Assembly: GCA_030539985.1 (NCBI GenBank)
Contig: JAUNXD010000007.1
Location: 1-19,454 of the forward strand
DNA length: 19,454 nt
Direction: 5' to 3'
DNA from: Methanobrevibacter sp.
GTDB lineage: Archaea > Methanobacteriota > Methanobacteria > Methanobacteriales > Methanobacteriaceae
This document shows positions 1-6,704 of the stretch, piece by piece; the first letter of the stretch is position 1, and the number at the start of each line of letters is the position of its first letter. The notes beneath the pieces were generated by a model that made no database searches, was not told the origin of the DNA, and worked only from the letters and a program-made list of their open reading frames with translations. The position numbers and the translations under genes are program-made.

Positions 1-279
1 CCTTTTTCCATTTTTATAAATAGGAACTTTTGAATCATTATCCGAAACCTTTATGTTTAAAGAATGATAAGCTTCGATAGTTGGTTTATATCCACCTCTA
101 GGACCTGGTACTCCTTTAACTAAACCTAAACTCCTTAAGGATTGCATCTGGTTACGGATTGTTCCCGGATTTCTGCTCATAACCTCAGCAATGTCTTCTC
201 CTTTAATGGACTTTCCATTGGAAGATTGGTATAAATTAATTAATGTTTGTAAAATTTCTTTTTGAACAGATGTTAACAT
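1..279 (-). CDS. HTH (winged-helix) transcriptional regulator, probable HTH-CBS family; 3' part cut by window edge
   Basis: Ninety-three codons are present, from ATG at 279-277 to the window edge. The sequence reads MLTSVQKEIL..., then GKSIKGEDIAEVMSRNPGTI, then QMQSLRSLGLVKGVPGPRGG and a start of YKPT. This is a winged helix-turn-helix: the recognition helix lies in NPGTIRNQMQSLRSLG (about residues 35-50) and the wing in the GPRGGYKP stretch. From memory of the family, archaeal proteins with exactly this N-terminus continue into CBS domains (predicted regulator with C-terminal CBS domains), but no CBS sequence is inside the window, so that part is inference. The ATG is preceded by GGGGAT. 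An ATG 13 bases upstream is in another frame. The gene points away from thiC, from which it is now separated by an insertion sequence. Its ligand and target genes are unknown. Confidence 0.75.
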   Translation of the reverse strand, partial: MLTSVQKEILQTLINLYQSSNGKSIKGEDIAEVMSRNPGTIRNQMQSLRSLGLVKGVPGPRGGYKPTIEAYHSLNIKVSDNDSKVPIYKNGKR

Positions 280-328
280 GTTTAATCCCCATCGATTAAT
301 ATAATATTATATTTTTGTCAAACATGAT

Positions 329-337
329 TTATAAATA
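329..337 (-). promoter_or_regulatory. Candidate TATA box of the HTH regulator gene
   Basis: On the minus strand the sequence reads ATATTTATAAATC, a good archaeal TATA box, about 50 bases upstream of the ATG at 279. This places the start site near 305. The left end of the insertion sequence lies only 13 bases further upstream, so the core promoter survived the insertion. Another AT-rich stretch at 300-315 could serve instead. Confidence 0.45.
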
Positions 338-350
338 TGATGATAAATAG

Positions 351-369
351 TCATTCCTAGAAACTTAAG
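351..369 (+). repeat. Left terminal inverted repeat of the IS
   Basis: The 19 bases TCATTCCTAGAAACTTAAG match the reverse complement of 2086-2104 at every position. Identity stops sharply on both sides, which defines the likely element ends. Confidence 0.9.
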
Positions 370-538
370 CTTTTTTTGATTTTTTCTATTTTTAATTTTT
401 TGTTAAATCCTTAATTTTCACTTATTTTAGTTAATTCTTTGGTTAATTATTTTAATACTTTAATAAATAGTTTTAATTTATTTATATCTTATTTTAATAA
501 TTATTAATAGTTTATTTTAAATATTATAAATTATAAAT
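370..538. other. AT-rich leader inside the IS, no gene seen
   Basis: This stretch between the left inverted repeat and the transposase promoter is almost pure A+T, with runs of TTTAATTTTT and TTAATTATTTTAAT. I see no credible small reading frame, RNA or ordered repeat. Its T-rich tracts may stop readthrough transcription into the element and it may carry subterminal transposase sites, but neither can be shown from sequence alone. Confidence 0.5.
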
Positions 539-539
539 A

Positions 540-548
540 TTTATATAA
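540..548 (+). promoter_or_regulatory. TATA box of the transposase gene
   Basis: TTTATATAA within AAATATTTATATAAGTGATT is a textbook archaeal TATA box. The expected start site, about 25 bases downstream, falls near 570, leaving a leader of roughly 28 bases before the ATG at 598. Nearly the same string (AAATATTTATATAAGT) recurs in front of the gene at 13468. Confidence 0.65.
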
Positions 549-570
549 GTGATTAAAGTTTTTTAATCAC
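549..570. promoter_or_regulatory. 9-bp perfect palindrome at the transposase start site (candidate operator)
   Basis: GTGATTAAA at 549-557 and TTTAATCAC at 562-570 are perfect inverted repeats separated by GTTT. The palindrome fills the space between the TATA box and the predicted start site, where a bound protein would block transcription. If it is transcribed it could only form the 3' half, so a DNA operator is more likely than an RNA hairpin. The binding protein is unknown. Confidence 0.45.
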
Positions 571-597
571 GAATTTAACTGTTTGGGGGTTGAATTC

Positions 598-1929
598 ATG
601 TATTCTTTTGATAGATTTGTCAAAGAATTTTTTCGTTTATTTGATTATTTTATATCAAAAAAATATATTACTGAAGAGAATAGGTTCATTAGAGATAGAA
701 AAATGACTCAAAAAGAATATACTGCATATATTCTTTCTCAAAGAAGCTGTACAAGCTATATTGAAACTGTTAGATTTTTCACAATAATGATGAATAAAAA
801 TTTTAAAACGATTTCTAGCCAAGCAATTGGAAAACAACGAATGTTCATTGACCATAAAGTATTTATTGACATGTATGAATGTTTTATTGAGCAATTATAT
901 GGTAAATTTTCAGGATTTTCCAAATTTAAAGGGTATTTAATTTGTGCTTGTGATGGAAGTATTGTTGATCTTCCCAATGTTACTTTAACTCGATATGAAT
1001 TCCCGCTTGGCGATGAAAACCTGTTAAAAGAAAATAGGATCCGTGCAAGAGTATCATGCTTTTTAGATGTACATTCTAAACATATTTTAACAGTTAAAAT
1101 AGTAGAAACAATAACAAATGAAGTAGATTTAGCAATTGAACATTTAGAGAACATAAAACAAAGATTTAACATTGAAAAATTAATTACAATTTATGATCGA
1201 GGTTATCCATCAATTGAGCTGATGGTTAAAACCATTGATTTAGACTCAAAATTTTTAATAAGACTTCCAAAAAATGTATTTAAACGTCAAATTAACAAAA
1301 TGAAGACTAACGATGAAATAATAAAAATTAACATGATAGAGAGTCGATTGAGAGCTTTTAATGATGAAAATTTAAAAGAAAAAGCAAGACAAATGGGAAG
1401 ATTAGAAATTCGCATAGCACTTGTTGACATTGGAAAAGACGAACCAGAAATACTTGCAACAAATTTAACCCATGAAGAATTCACAACAGAAGATTTAAAA
1501 GAATTATACAATAAACGATGGACAGTAGAAACCGGATTCGACAGATTAAAAAACCTAATTGAAATCGAAGATTTCAGCGGAATTCGAAGACAAATAATCG
1601 AACAAGATTTTTACGCACATATATTCGTTTATAACCTTGCAATGACCATAAAAAATCATGCAGAAAATCATATAACGAGAACACCAAGAAATAAAGATGA
1701 AAAAATAATTTATCAGTCGAATTTCGCAAAAATAACTGGAAATATCTATTTATTTTTCTTCGATATAATTTTTGGAACGCAGACGAAAAGAGAAGAAATA
1801 ATAGATTTTATCGTCAAAGAAGCCTCTAAAGAACTAACACAATACAGAGAAAATCAATACGAAAATAAGGAACGAAATCCCCCAGATGTTTACAATAAAC
1901 ATCCGGGAAACAAGAAAAAAACACACTAA
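598..1929 (+). CDS. IS4-family DDE transposase
   Basis: The 443-residue protein catalyses cut-and-paste movement of the surrounding element. A DDE triad is visible: D119 in CACDGSIVDLP, D200 in IYDRGYPS and E311 in the C-terminal signature Y304-x2-R307-x3-E311-x6-K318 (YNKRWTVETGFDRLK). This Y-R-E-K spacing is the hallmark of the IS4 family. A basic, poorly conserved N-terminal part (residues 1-110) is probably the end-binding domain. I chose ATG 598 because GGGGGTTGA at 585-593 precedes it at proper distance; an in-frame TTG at 583 lies within that site. The gene is uninterrupted. The last 25 residues are hydrophilic and rich in Asn and Lys. No accessory gene is present in the element. Confidence 0.92.
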   Translation: MYSFDRFVKEFFRLFDYFISKKYITEENRFIRDRKMTQKEYTAYILSQRSCTSYIETVRFFTIMMNKNFKTISSQAIGKQRMFIDHKVFIDMYECFIEQLYGKFSGFSKFKGYLICACDGSIVDLPNVTLTRYEFPLGDENLLKENRIRARVSCFLDVHSKHILTVKIVETITNEVDLAIEHLENIKQRFNIEKLITIYDRGYPSIELMVKTIDLDSKFLIRLPKNVFKRQINKMKTNDEIIKINMIESRLRAFNDENLKEKARQMGRLEIRIALVDIGKDEPEILATNLTHEEFTTEDLKELYNKRWTVETGFDRLKNLIEIEDFSGIRRQIIEQDFYAHIFVYNLAMTIKNHAENHITRTPRNKDEKIIYQSNFAKITGNIYLFFFDIIFGTQTKREEIIDFIVKEASKELTQYRENQYENKERNPPDVYNKHPGNKKKTH

Positions 1930-1965
1930 CACACACAATACACAAAAATTAGTGAGTTTCCAAAT

Positions 1966-1983
1966 TCTTGTTTATTTTTTTGT
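1966..1983 (+). terminator. T-rich termination signal behind the transposase
   Basis: The stretch TCTTGTTTATTTTTTTGT follows the stop codon by about 37 bases. Archaeal RNA polymerase stops at such T tracts without needing a hairpin. It would also insulate thiC from transposase transcription. Confidence 0.45.
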
Positions 1984-2085
1984 TCTGAAATCATATAAAC
2001 CTTACGAAAAATCAAAACCTGATTTAAGAATAATATAACAATGTTATTAAATATGGAAATTAATAAAAATTTTCACCAGAAATAT

Positions 2086-2104
2086 CTTAAGTTTCTAGGA
2101 ATGA
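2086..2104 (-). repeat. Right terminal inverted repeat of the IS
   Basis: CTTAAGTTTCTAGGAATGA is the exact reverse complement of the 19-bp repeat at 351-369. The thiC TATA box begins only 17 bases to its right. Confidence 0.9.
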
Positions 2105-2120
2105 TTAATAAGAAAAAATT

Positions 2121-2130
2121 CTATATATTA
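2121..2130 (+). promoter_or_regulatory. Candidate TATA box of thiC
   Basis: CTATATATTA, preceded by the A-rich AGAAAAAATT typical of a B recognition element, would start transcription near 2150, about 25 bases before the thiC start codon. The leader is short and contains no thiamine riboswitch. Any regulator site upstream of about 2105 was displaced by the insertion sequence. Confidence 0.55.
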
Positions 2131-2175
2131 TGAATTAACATAATTATTATTGATTAGTCAAGATGAGGGATAAAT

Positions 2176-3450
2176 TTGACTCAAAAAAGTGAAGCACACA
2201 AAGGCAACATCACTCCCGAAATGGAGTTCGTTGCAAAAGCAGAAAATATTGATGTAAATAAATTAGTTAAACTTATAAACAGTGGAAAAGTTGTAATTCC
2301 AAAAAATGTCAACGGCCATTCCAAGCCATGTGGAATTGGGGAAGGCCTGAAAACAAAAGTGAATGCAAATATCGGATCATCCTCTAAAATTGATGATTTG
2401 GATTTGGAAATCAACAAGGCAAGGCTGGCTGAGGAATATGGTGCCGATGCCATAATGGACTTGTCAACAGGCTCTGAGTTGAGGATGTTCAGGCAAAAGA
2501 TTATGGAAGCCGTGGATTTGTGTATCGGAACCGTACCGATTTATGAAGCGGGAGTCGTTACCCTTGCCAAAAACAGGGAAATAATTGACATGGATCCTGA
2601 CGACATATTCAAGGCCATTGAAAATCAGGCAAAGGAGGGAGTGGACTTCATGACCCTCCACTGCGGAATTACCAAGGATCTTGTTCAAAAATTAAAGGAT
2701 GCAAACCGTATGATGGGAATTGTCAGCCGTGGAGGAACATTCATGGCATCCTGGATTAATCATAACGATTTGGAAAATCCATTATATGAAAATTACGATT
2801 ACCTTTTAGAGTTATCTTATGAATATGACATTACATTATCCCTGGGAGACGGCCTAAGGCCTGGCTGTCTGGCAGATGCAAGTGATATCCCTCAAATTCA
2901 AGAACTTGTAAACCTGGGCACCCTGGTTAAAAGGGCGCAGGACGCCAATGTGCAGGTTATGGTGGAAGGTCCGGGACACATGCCCCTAAATCAAATCAGA
3001 GCAAATATGGAAATCCAAAAGACAATCTGTCATGGAGCTCCTTTTTACGTTCTAGGCCCTCTGGTAACAGACATTGCCCCAGGATATGACCATATTACTG
3101 GAGCAATCGGAGGGGCAATAGCAGCTTCATCCGGTGCGAATTTCCTGTGTTATGTAACTCCTGCAGAGCATTTGTCACTTCCGAGTCTTGAAGACGTCAA
3201 GGAGGGAGTCATCGCTTCAAAAATTGCTGCTGAAGCCGCTGATGTTGCAAACGGATTGAAATCCTCATGGACACGTGAACGTGCAATGGCCAAGGCAAGA
3301 AAGGAATTTGACTGGGATACACAGTTTGACCTTGCACTGGACAAATCAAAACCTAGAAAATATCGCGACAAGTGCAAACTTGACGATGATGAAATGTGTG
3401 CAATGTGCGGAGAATACTGCGCTGTCAAAATAGCGAAGGGAGATTTCTAA
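2176..3450 (+). CDS. thiC: Phosphomethylpyrimidine synthase ThiC
   Basis: ThiC rearranges aminoimidazole ribotide into HMP phosphate, the pyrimidine half of thiamine, using a 4Fe-4S cluster and S-adenosylmethionine. The 424-residue length fits the short archaeal/clostridial form rather than the 630-residue enterobacterial one. Recognisable blocks are the N-terminal KGNITPEMEFVAKAENIDV, the core VQVMVEGPGHMPLNQI and PFYVLGPLVTDIAPGYDHI, and the C-terminal cluster motif C408-x2-C411-x3-C415 (CAMCGEYC). The start is TTG, chosen because GAGGGAT lies four bases upstream and the family N-terminus begins here; the next in-frame ATG (2221) would remove conserved sequence. The stop codon directly abuts the ATG of the ligase gene, so the two are co-transcribed. 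Confidence 0.96.
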   Translation: MTQKSEAHKGNITPEMEFVAKAENIDVNKLVKLINSGKVVIPKNVNGHSKPCGIGEGLKTKVNANIGSSSKIDDLDLEINKARLAEEYGADAIMDLSTGSELRMFRQKIMEAVDLCIGTVPIYEAGVVTLAKNREIIDMDPDDIFKAIENQAKEGVDFMTLHCGITKDLVQKLKDANRMMGIVSRGGTFMASWINHNDLENPLYENYDYLLELSYEYDITLSLGDGLRPGCLADASDIPQIQELVNLGTLVKRAQDANVQVMVEGPGHMPLNQIRANMEIQKTICHGAPFYVLGPLVTDIAPGYDHITGAIGGAIAASSGANFLCYVTPAEHLSLPSLEDVKEGVIASKIAAEAADVANGLKSSWTRERAMAKARKEFDWDTQFDLALDKSKPRKYRDKCKLDDDEMCAMCGEYCAVKIAKGDF

Positions 3451-5109
3451 ATGAAATATCAGGAACTGGTGGACGTTTATTCAAGTCTTGAAGCAACTAC
3501 CAAAAGACTGGAAAAAACGGAAATCATTTCAGATTATCTCAAAACCCTTGATTCAGACACCATCGAAAAGGTAGGACTACTAATTCTCGGTACAGTTTTT
3601 CCGGCATGGAGTTCTGAGGAAATAGGAATTGGAGGAAAGCTTGTTGAAAGGGCAGTGGCCGAAGCTGTCGGAACAACACAAGCAGCAGTCGAGGATGCGA
3701 TTCGTGATGAAGGCGACATTGGCCTTGCCTGCATAAAACTATATGCGAAAAAATCCCAGATGACCTTTTTTTCACAGCCGTTGACAATAGATTTCGTATT
3801 CAGCAGTCTCAGAAAACTTTCACAGATTTCAGGTTCACGCTCAACCAACCGTAAAATAGCAATCCTGTTGGAGCTTCTCTCACAGGCCAGCGCAACCGAA
3901 GCCAAATATCTCACCCGTACAATCACAGAAGAGCTGAGAATAGGAGTGGGAGACGGAATAGTTCGTGACGCAATAGCCGATGCCTTCGATATCGACAAGA
4001 AAATTGTCGAAAGGGCTCAGATGCTCACCAATGACTTTTCTGTCGTTGCAAAAACCGCCAAGGAAGAGGGCAGTGCAGGACTTGAAAAGCTTAACCTGAC
4101 ACCGGGAACCCCTGTAAAACCTATGCTTGCACAGCTTGCACCCCCATTGGATGAAATCATTCCGGAAATGGGATGCGCACTTTGCGATACCAAATATGAC
4201 GGCATACGTCTGCAGGTTCACAGGAACGGTGACGAAATTAAGATATTCACCAGAAGACTTGAAAACATTACCCATGCGCTTCCTGAAATCGTTGAACTGT
4301 TTAACGAACACCTGCCTCATGAGGACTACATTGTCGAAGGTGAAGTGATAGCAACACATGACGGAAAGCCCCTGCCTTTCCAAAACGTATTGCACAGGGT
4401 CAGAAGAAAGCATAATGTTGAAGAGGCAATGGAAAATGTTCCCCTGAAAGTTTATCTGTTTGACGTGATGTACTATAAGGTTCCAATGATTGACGAGCCT
4501 TTAAAGGCAAGGCGTGAGACTCTTGAAAGCATCGTTGACACTTCAGTTGATGAGATGAACTTGAGCACAATGAAATTTGGAAATGCAGACAATATCGATG
4601 AGATTCAGGGACTGTTTGAATGGTCCATCAATGAAGGCCATGAAGGAATCATGATTAAGGACTGCTCAGAACCATACATTCCAGGTCTCAGAGGCAAAAA
4701 AATGCTTAAATACAAGGCTGAACCGGAAACATTGGATATGGTTGTTGTTGGCGGAACCTACGGTATCGGAAAGAGAGGAGATTTCGTCGGATCATATCTG
4801 GTCGCCCTCAGGGATGAAAATGATGATTTCAAAAGCATTGCACTTGTCGGAACCGGTCTTGACGATGCCACACTGGAATATCTTACCGGAAAAATGAAGG
4901 AACTTGAAATTTCAACCAAAGGCCGTGAGATTAAAGTTGAACCGAAAATAGTATTGGAGATTGCATTTTCAGAAATCGTGGAATCTCCGGAATACGAAAC
5001 AGGATATTCACTAAGGTTCCCTGTCGTTAAAAATATAAGAAAGGATAAAAGTCCGATGGATGCGGACACCGTTGAAAGATTGCTTTCAATGTATAATACA
5101 GGAAATTAA
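3451..5109 (+). CDS. lig: ATP-dependent DNA ligase (archaeal type)
   Basis: This 552-residue enzyme seals nicks in replication and repair. The N-terminal half (residues 1-220) is the DNA-binding domain and ends in the typical TPGTPVKPMLAQ. The adenylated lysine is K248 in motif I (K-Y-D-G-I-R). Further nucleotidyltransferase motifs follow: the FTRR strand, VEGEVIA, LFDVMYY, EGIMIKD and the KYKAE lysine motif, with the OB-fold domain (LDMVVVGGTYGIGKR onwards) at the C-terminus. Length and order match archaeal replicative ligases. Its ATG follows the thiC stop codon without a gap, and its ribosome binding site (AAGGGAGAT, about 3435-3443) lies inside thiC, so translation may be coupled. A hairpin follows the stop codon at 5110. 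Confidence 0.97.
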   Translation: MKYQELVDVYSSLEATTKRLEKTEIISDYLKTLDSDTIEKVGLLILGTVFPAWSSEEIGIGGKLVERAVAEAVGTTQAAVEDAIRDEGDIGLACIKLYAKKSQMTFFSQPLTIDFVFSSLRKLSQISGSRSTNRKIAILLELLSQASATEAKYLTRTITEELRIGVGDGIVRDAIADAFDIDKKIVERAQMLTNDFSVVAKTAKEEGSAGLEKLNLTPGTPVKPMLAQLAPPLDEIIPEMGCALCDTKYDGIRLQVHRNGDEIKIFTRRLENITHALPEIVELFNEHLPHEDYIVEGEVIATHDGKPLPFQNVLHRVRRKHNVEEAMENVPLKVYLFDVMYYKVPMIDEPLKARRETLESIVDTSVDEMNLSTMKFGNADNIDEIQGLFEWSINEGHEGIMIKDCSEPYIPGLRGKKMLKYKAEPETLDMVVVGGTYGIGKRGDFVGSYLVALRDENDDFKSIALVGTGLDDATLEYLTGKMKELEISTKGREIKVEPKIVLEIAFSEIVESPEYETGYSLRFPVVKNIRKDKSPMDADTVERLLSMYNTGN

Positions 5110-5127
5110 GCCTTAACTTAATAAGGC
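5110..5127. terminator. Small hairpin between convergent genes
   Basis: GCCTTA at 5110-5115 and TAAGGC at 5122-5127 form a 6-bp stem with a six-base loop, in the 37 bases between the convergent stops of the ligase gene and the small minus-strand gene at 5147. No long T tract follows on either strand, so its role as a terminator is only suggested by its position. Confidence 0.35.
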
Positions 5128-5146
5128 AAAAATTCCTTACCTAAAA

Positions 5147-5371
5147 TTAAATGACCTTTGCTTTAAGTTCATTAAGATGTTTTTTTGAACATTTTGTGGT
5201 CTTTAGGATAGTTTCATCATCCACTGACTCTTTTAGCATGTTTAGGATAATTTCATCCTTAACTTCTTTTTTGCCTTCCTTTTTACCTTCAGTTATGCCT
5301 TTATTATATCCTGAATCAAACTCATGTTCCCTTTCAACCTGAATGAACAATTCTTCAACAGACATTTGCAT
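5147..5371 (-). CDS. Small protein equal to the C-terminal tail of Rpn-type nucleases (possible RpnS-like partner)
   Basis: This 74-residue protein begins MQMSVEELFIQVEREHEFDS, continues through a charged helix with repeated EGKKEGKKE turns, and ends with a small helical unit (NMLKESVDDETILKTTKCSK and onward) that resembles the helix-turn-helix-like tail found at the C-terminus of Rpn/PD-(D/E)XK transposase-like proteins. It lies in the same reading frame as the nuclease gene upstream, after its TGA stop and a 24-base gap. I chose ATG 5371 because GAGGTG precedes it by six bases; a GTG at 5380 overlaps that site. In E. coli, internally initiated C-terminal Rpn fragments (RpnS) inhibit the full-length nuclease; that this protein does the same is inference. 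The alternative is the tail of a gene broken by a nonsense mutation. Confidence 0.6.
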   Translation of the reverse strand: MQMSVEELFIQVEREHEFDSGYNKGITEGKKEGKKEVKDEIILNMLKESVDDETILKTTKCSKKHLNELKAKVI

Positions 5372-5395
5372 ATCAACCACCTCATTTAAGTTTTC

Positions 5396-6025
5396 TCAAT
5401 TTTGTTTTGATTTGACGAAATTTTCTATTTGAAAAGCGACAAGCGAATCAATAACGACCCTCCTATATCCTCCAACATAATCGATTTGTTCTAAGACGTT
5501 GCAGACTCGCTTAACCATTTTCTCTTTAGAGCTATCTTCAACCGACAAGGCGACAAAAATCAATGTCAATTCATCCTGAATATTGATTCTTTTCTCATTA
5601 TTGATTTTATATTCAATGTTATTTAACTTTTTAGGTAAACCCATCTTTTGGAGATATTTGATTATTGGAGCAAATACTATAGATCGTCCGATTTCAATAC
5701 TTTCATCACAGGAATCTGGATTTGCAAAACTTATGATAAAACTATCCATAATCTTTCCAAACTCTGCAGATTTTAAAGTATTATACTCCCATATCCTATT
5801 TAAGGTATCCTCTCCAATTTTCTTAAATTCAAATTCCCAATTTTGCAGAGTATCGTCATCAACAAGTGCAAGCCTATCAAGTCTTCTGTGAGTGCCATAC
5901 AATGTATGTGCTTCAGTTCCCAGTTCACGAATAATCTTTTTGTATTCGCCGAAATACTTCAAAAATTCATCTCCATAAGTGGAAAATGCAATCTTAGAAA
6001 TTTTATCGTATAATCCATCTATCAT
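5396..6025 (-). CDS. Rpn-like PD-(D/E)XK nuclease domain protein
   Basis: The 209-residue protein shows a PD-(D/E)XK nuclease core: D50 in RRLDRLALVDD, then a second strand NWEFEFKK with E66-x-K68 (E64 also possible), followed by a helix and the strand MDSFIISFA. This order resembles Rpn recombination-promoting nucleases and related transposase-like proteins. The C-terminal half is mainly helical and without known motif. The start ATG 6025 follows AGGTGG; a TTG nine codons upstream overlaps that site. The frame ends in TGA and the usual tail of this family is encoded as a separate protein directly behind. The two genes form a minus-strand islet between plus-strand housekeeping genes. Biological role (defence, toxin, recombination) is not determinable from sequence; catalysis is predicted, not shown. 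Confidence 0.65.
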   Translation of the reverse strand: MIDGLYDKISKIAFSTYGDEFLKYFGEYKKIIRELGTEAHTLYGTHRRLDRLALVDDDTLQNWEFEFKKIGEDTLNRIWEYNTLKSAEFGKIMDSFIISFANPDSCDESIEIGRSIVFAPIIKYLQKMGLPKKLNNIEYKINNEKRINIQDELTLIFVALSVEDSSKEKMVKRVCNVLEQIDYVGGYRRVVIDSLVAFQIENFVKSKQN

Positions 6026-6084
6026 TTTATTGCCACCTAATTGTATTTTCAAGAAAATTTACGTAATTAATAGTTGAATTACAA

Positions 6085-6095
6085 ATAATATATAG
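6085..6095 (-). promoter_or_regulatory. Candidate TATA box of the nuclease pair
   Basis: The minus strand reads AAAAACTATATATTAT, a strong TATA box with an A-rich upstream element. The predicted start site near 6063 leaves a leader of about 38 bases before the ATG at 6025. No TATA box is evident between the two genes, so the small tail gene probably shares this promoter. Confidence 0.6.
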
Positions 6096-6242
6096 TTTTT
6101 GTTGCAAATAAAGGCAAATTAACACTTTAAAATAATTATTGAAATGATGATGTAAAATTTAGAACCACACAACGAAGTGAAGTCAATTTTACGACCCCAA
6201 ATCCTATCGCCTATTTTTATTTTGAACACCAATTATGAAAAC

Positions 6243-6641
6243 ATGGAAATTACAGATGACAAATTACTAAAAATCGCACTGGTAACTTCACTTATCGGAC
6301 TGATTGGCCTTATTGCCTTTACACCAATAATTGAAGTTAAGGAAGTTGAAATCAAAGACATAAACAGAGGAATGATTGATGAAGAGGTAAGCCTGGACGG
6401 AGTGATTACAGACGTCAGCCAATCAAAATCAAAGACAAGCTATTTTCTGACAATCAATGACGGCGAGGCACAGATTCAACTGATTATTTTTGAAAGCCAG
6501 GTTGCTGAAATGCAATCCAGAAATCTGGACATTGAGGATTTCAAAGGTCATAAGGTTCAGGTTGTCGGGAAAATCACACAGTACAATTCTGAACTGGAAT
6601 TGATTTTATCAAGTGGAGATAGCCTGAGAATGGTCAGTTAA
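6243..6641 (+). CDS. Membrane-anchored OB-fold protein
   Basis: From ATG 6243 the protein has 132 residues. A short polar start (MEITDDKLLK) is followed by one hydrophobic segment (about residues 9-28, IALVTSLIGLIGLIAFT) and then an OB-fold-like beta domain with the pattern VSLDGVITDVSQSKSKT, YFLTINDGEAQIQLIIF, HKVQVVGKITQYN and ELELIL. OB folds usually bind nucleic acids or oligosaccharides; which ligand applies here is unknown. The single helix suggests anchoring in the cytoplasmic membrane. Twenty-two extra codons from a GTG at 6177 are open but unlike the family. No clear ribosome binding site precedes 6243, while a TATA-like CTATTTTTATT lies about 30 bases upstream, so a leaderless transcript is possible. 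The phosphohexomutase gene follows after 63 bases. Confidence 0.65.
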   Translation: MEITDDKLLKIALVTSLIGLIGLIAFTPIIEVKEVEIKDINRGMIDEEVSLDGVITDVSQSKSKTSYFLTINDGEAQIQLIIFESQVAEMQSRNLDIEDFKGHKVQVVGKITQYNSELELILSSGDSLRMVS

Positions 6642-6704
6642 CAATATCTATTTATTAATTGAAATACAAAAATATCGATGAATAACTTGATAGGAAATTA
6701 AAAT

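Larger units (their letters stand above)
351..2104 (+). mobile_element. IS4-family insertion sequence, complete, 1,754 bp
   Basis: The ends are perfect 19-bp inverted repeats, TCATTCCTAGAAACTTAAG at 351-369 and its reverse complement at 2086-2104. They enclose one transposase gene with the Y-R-E-K signature of the IS4 family. About 230 bp of AT-rich leader precede the gene and about 155 bp follow it. The flanks are GATAAATAG on the left and TTAATAAGA on the right; they do not match as a target duplication, although both are AT-rich. The element sits in the divergent intergenic region between the HTH regulator and thiC; removal would leave about 142 bp between these genes. The intact reading frame and perfect ends suggest a recent or still functional copy. 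Confidence 0.88.

Noticed and set aside
343..2113. AT-rich flanks TAAATAG / TAATAAG as an IS target duplication
   Set aside because: They match only partly and in an AT-rich setting, so the resemblance is expected by chance.
2105..2175. TPP riboswitch upstream of thiC
   Set aside because: The leader is only about 25 bases from the predicted start site and lacks the conserved CUGAGA and related TPP motifs.
3880..4413. Minus-strand reading frame of 177 codons
   Set aside because: Antisense shadow of the DNA ligase, whose motifs are unambiguous.
5147..6025. Readthrough of the in-frame TGA (selenocysteine or recoding) to make one long nuclease
   Set aside because: No selenocysteine insertion structure is evident, a Rpn-type junction does not call for selenocysteine, and the downstream part has its own ribosome binding site and ATG.
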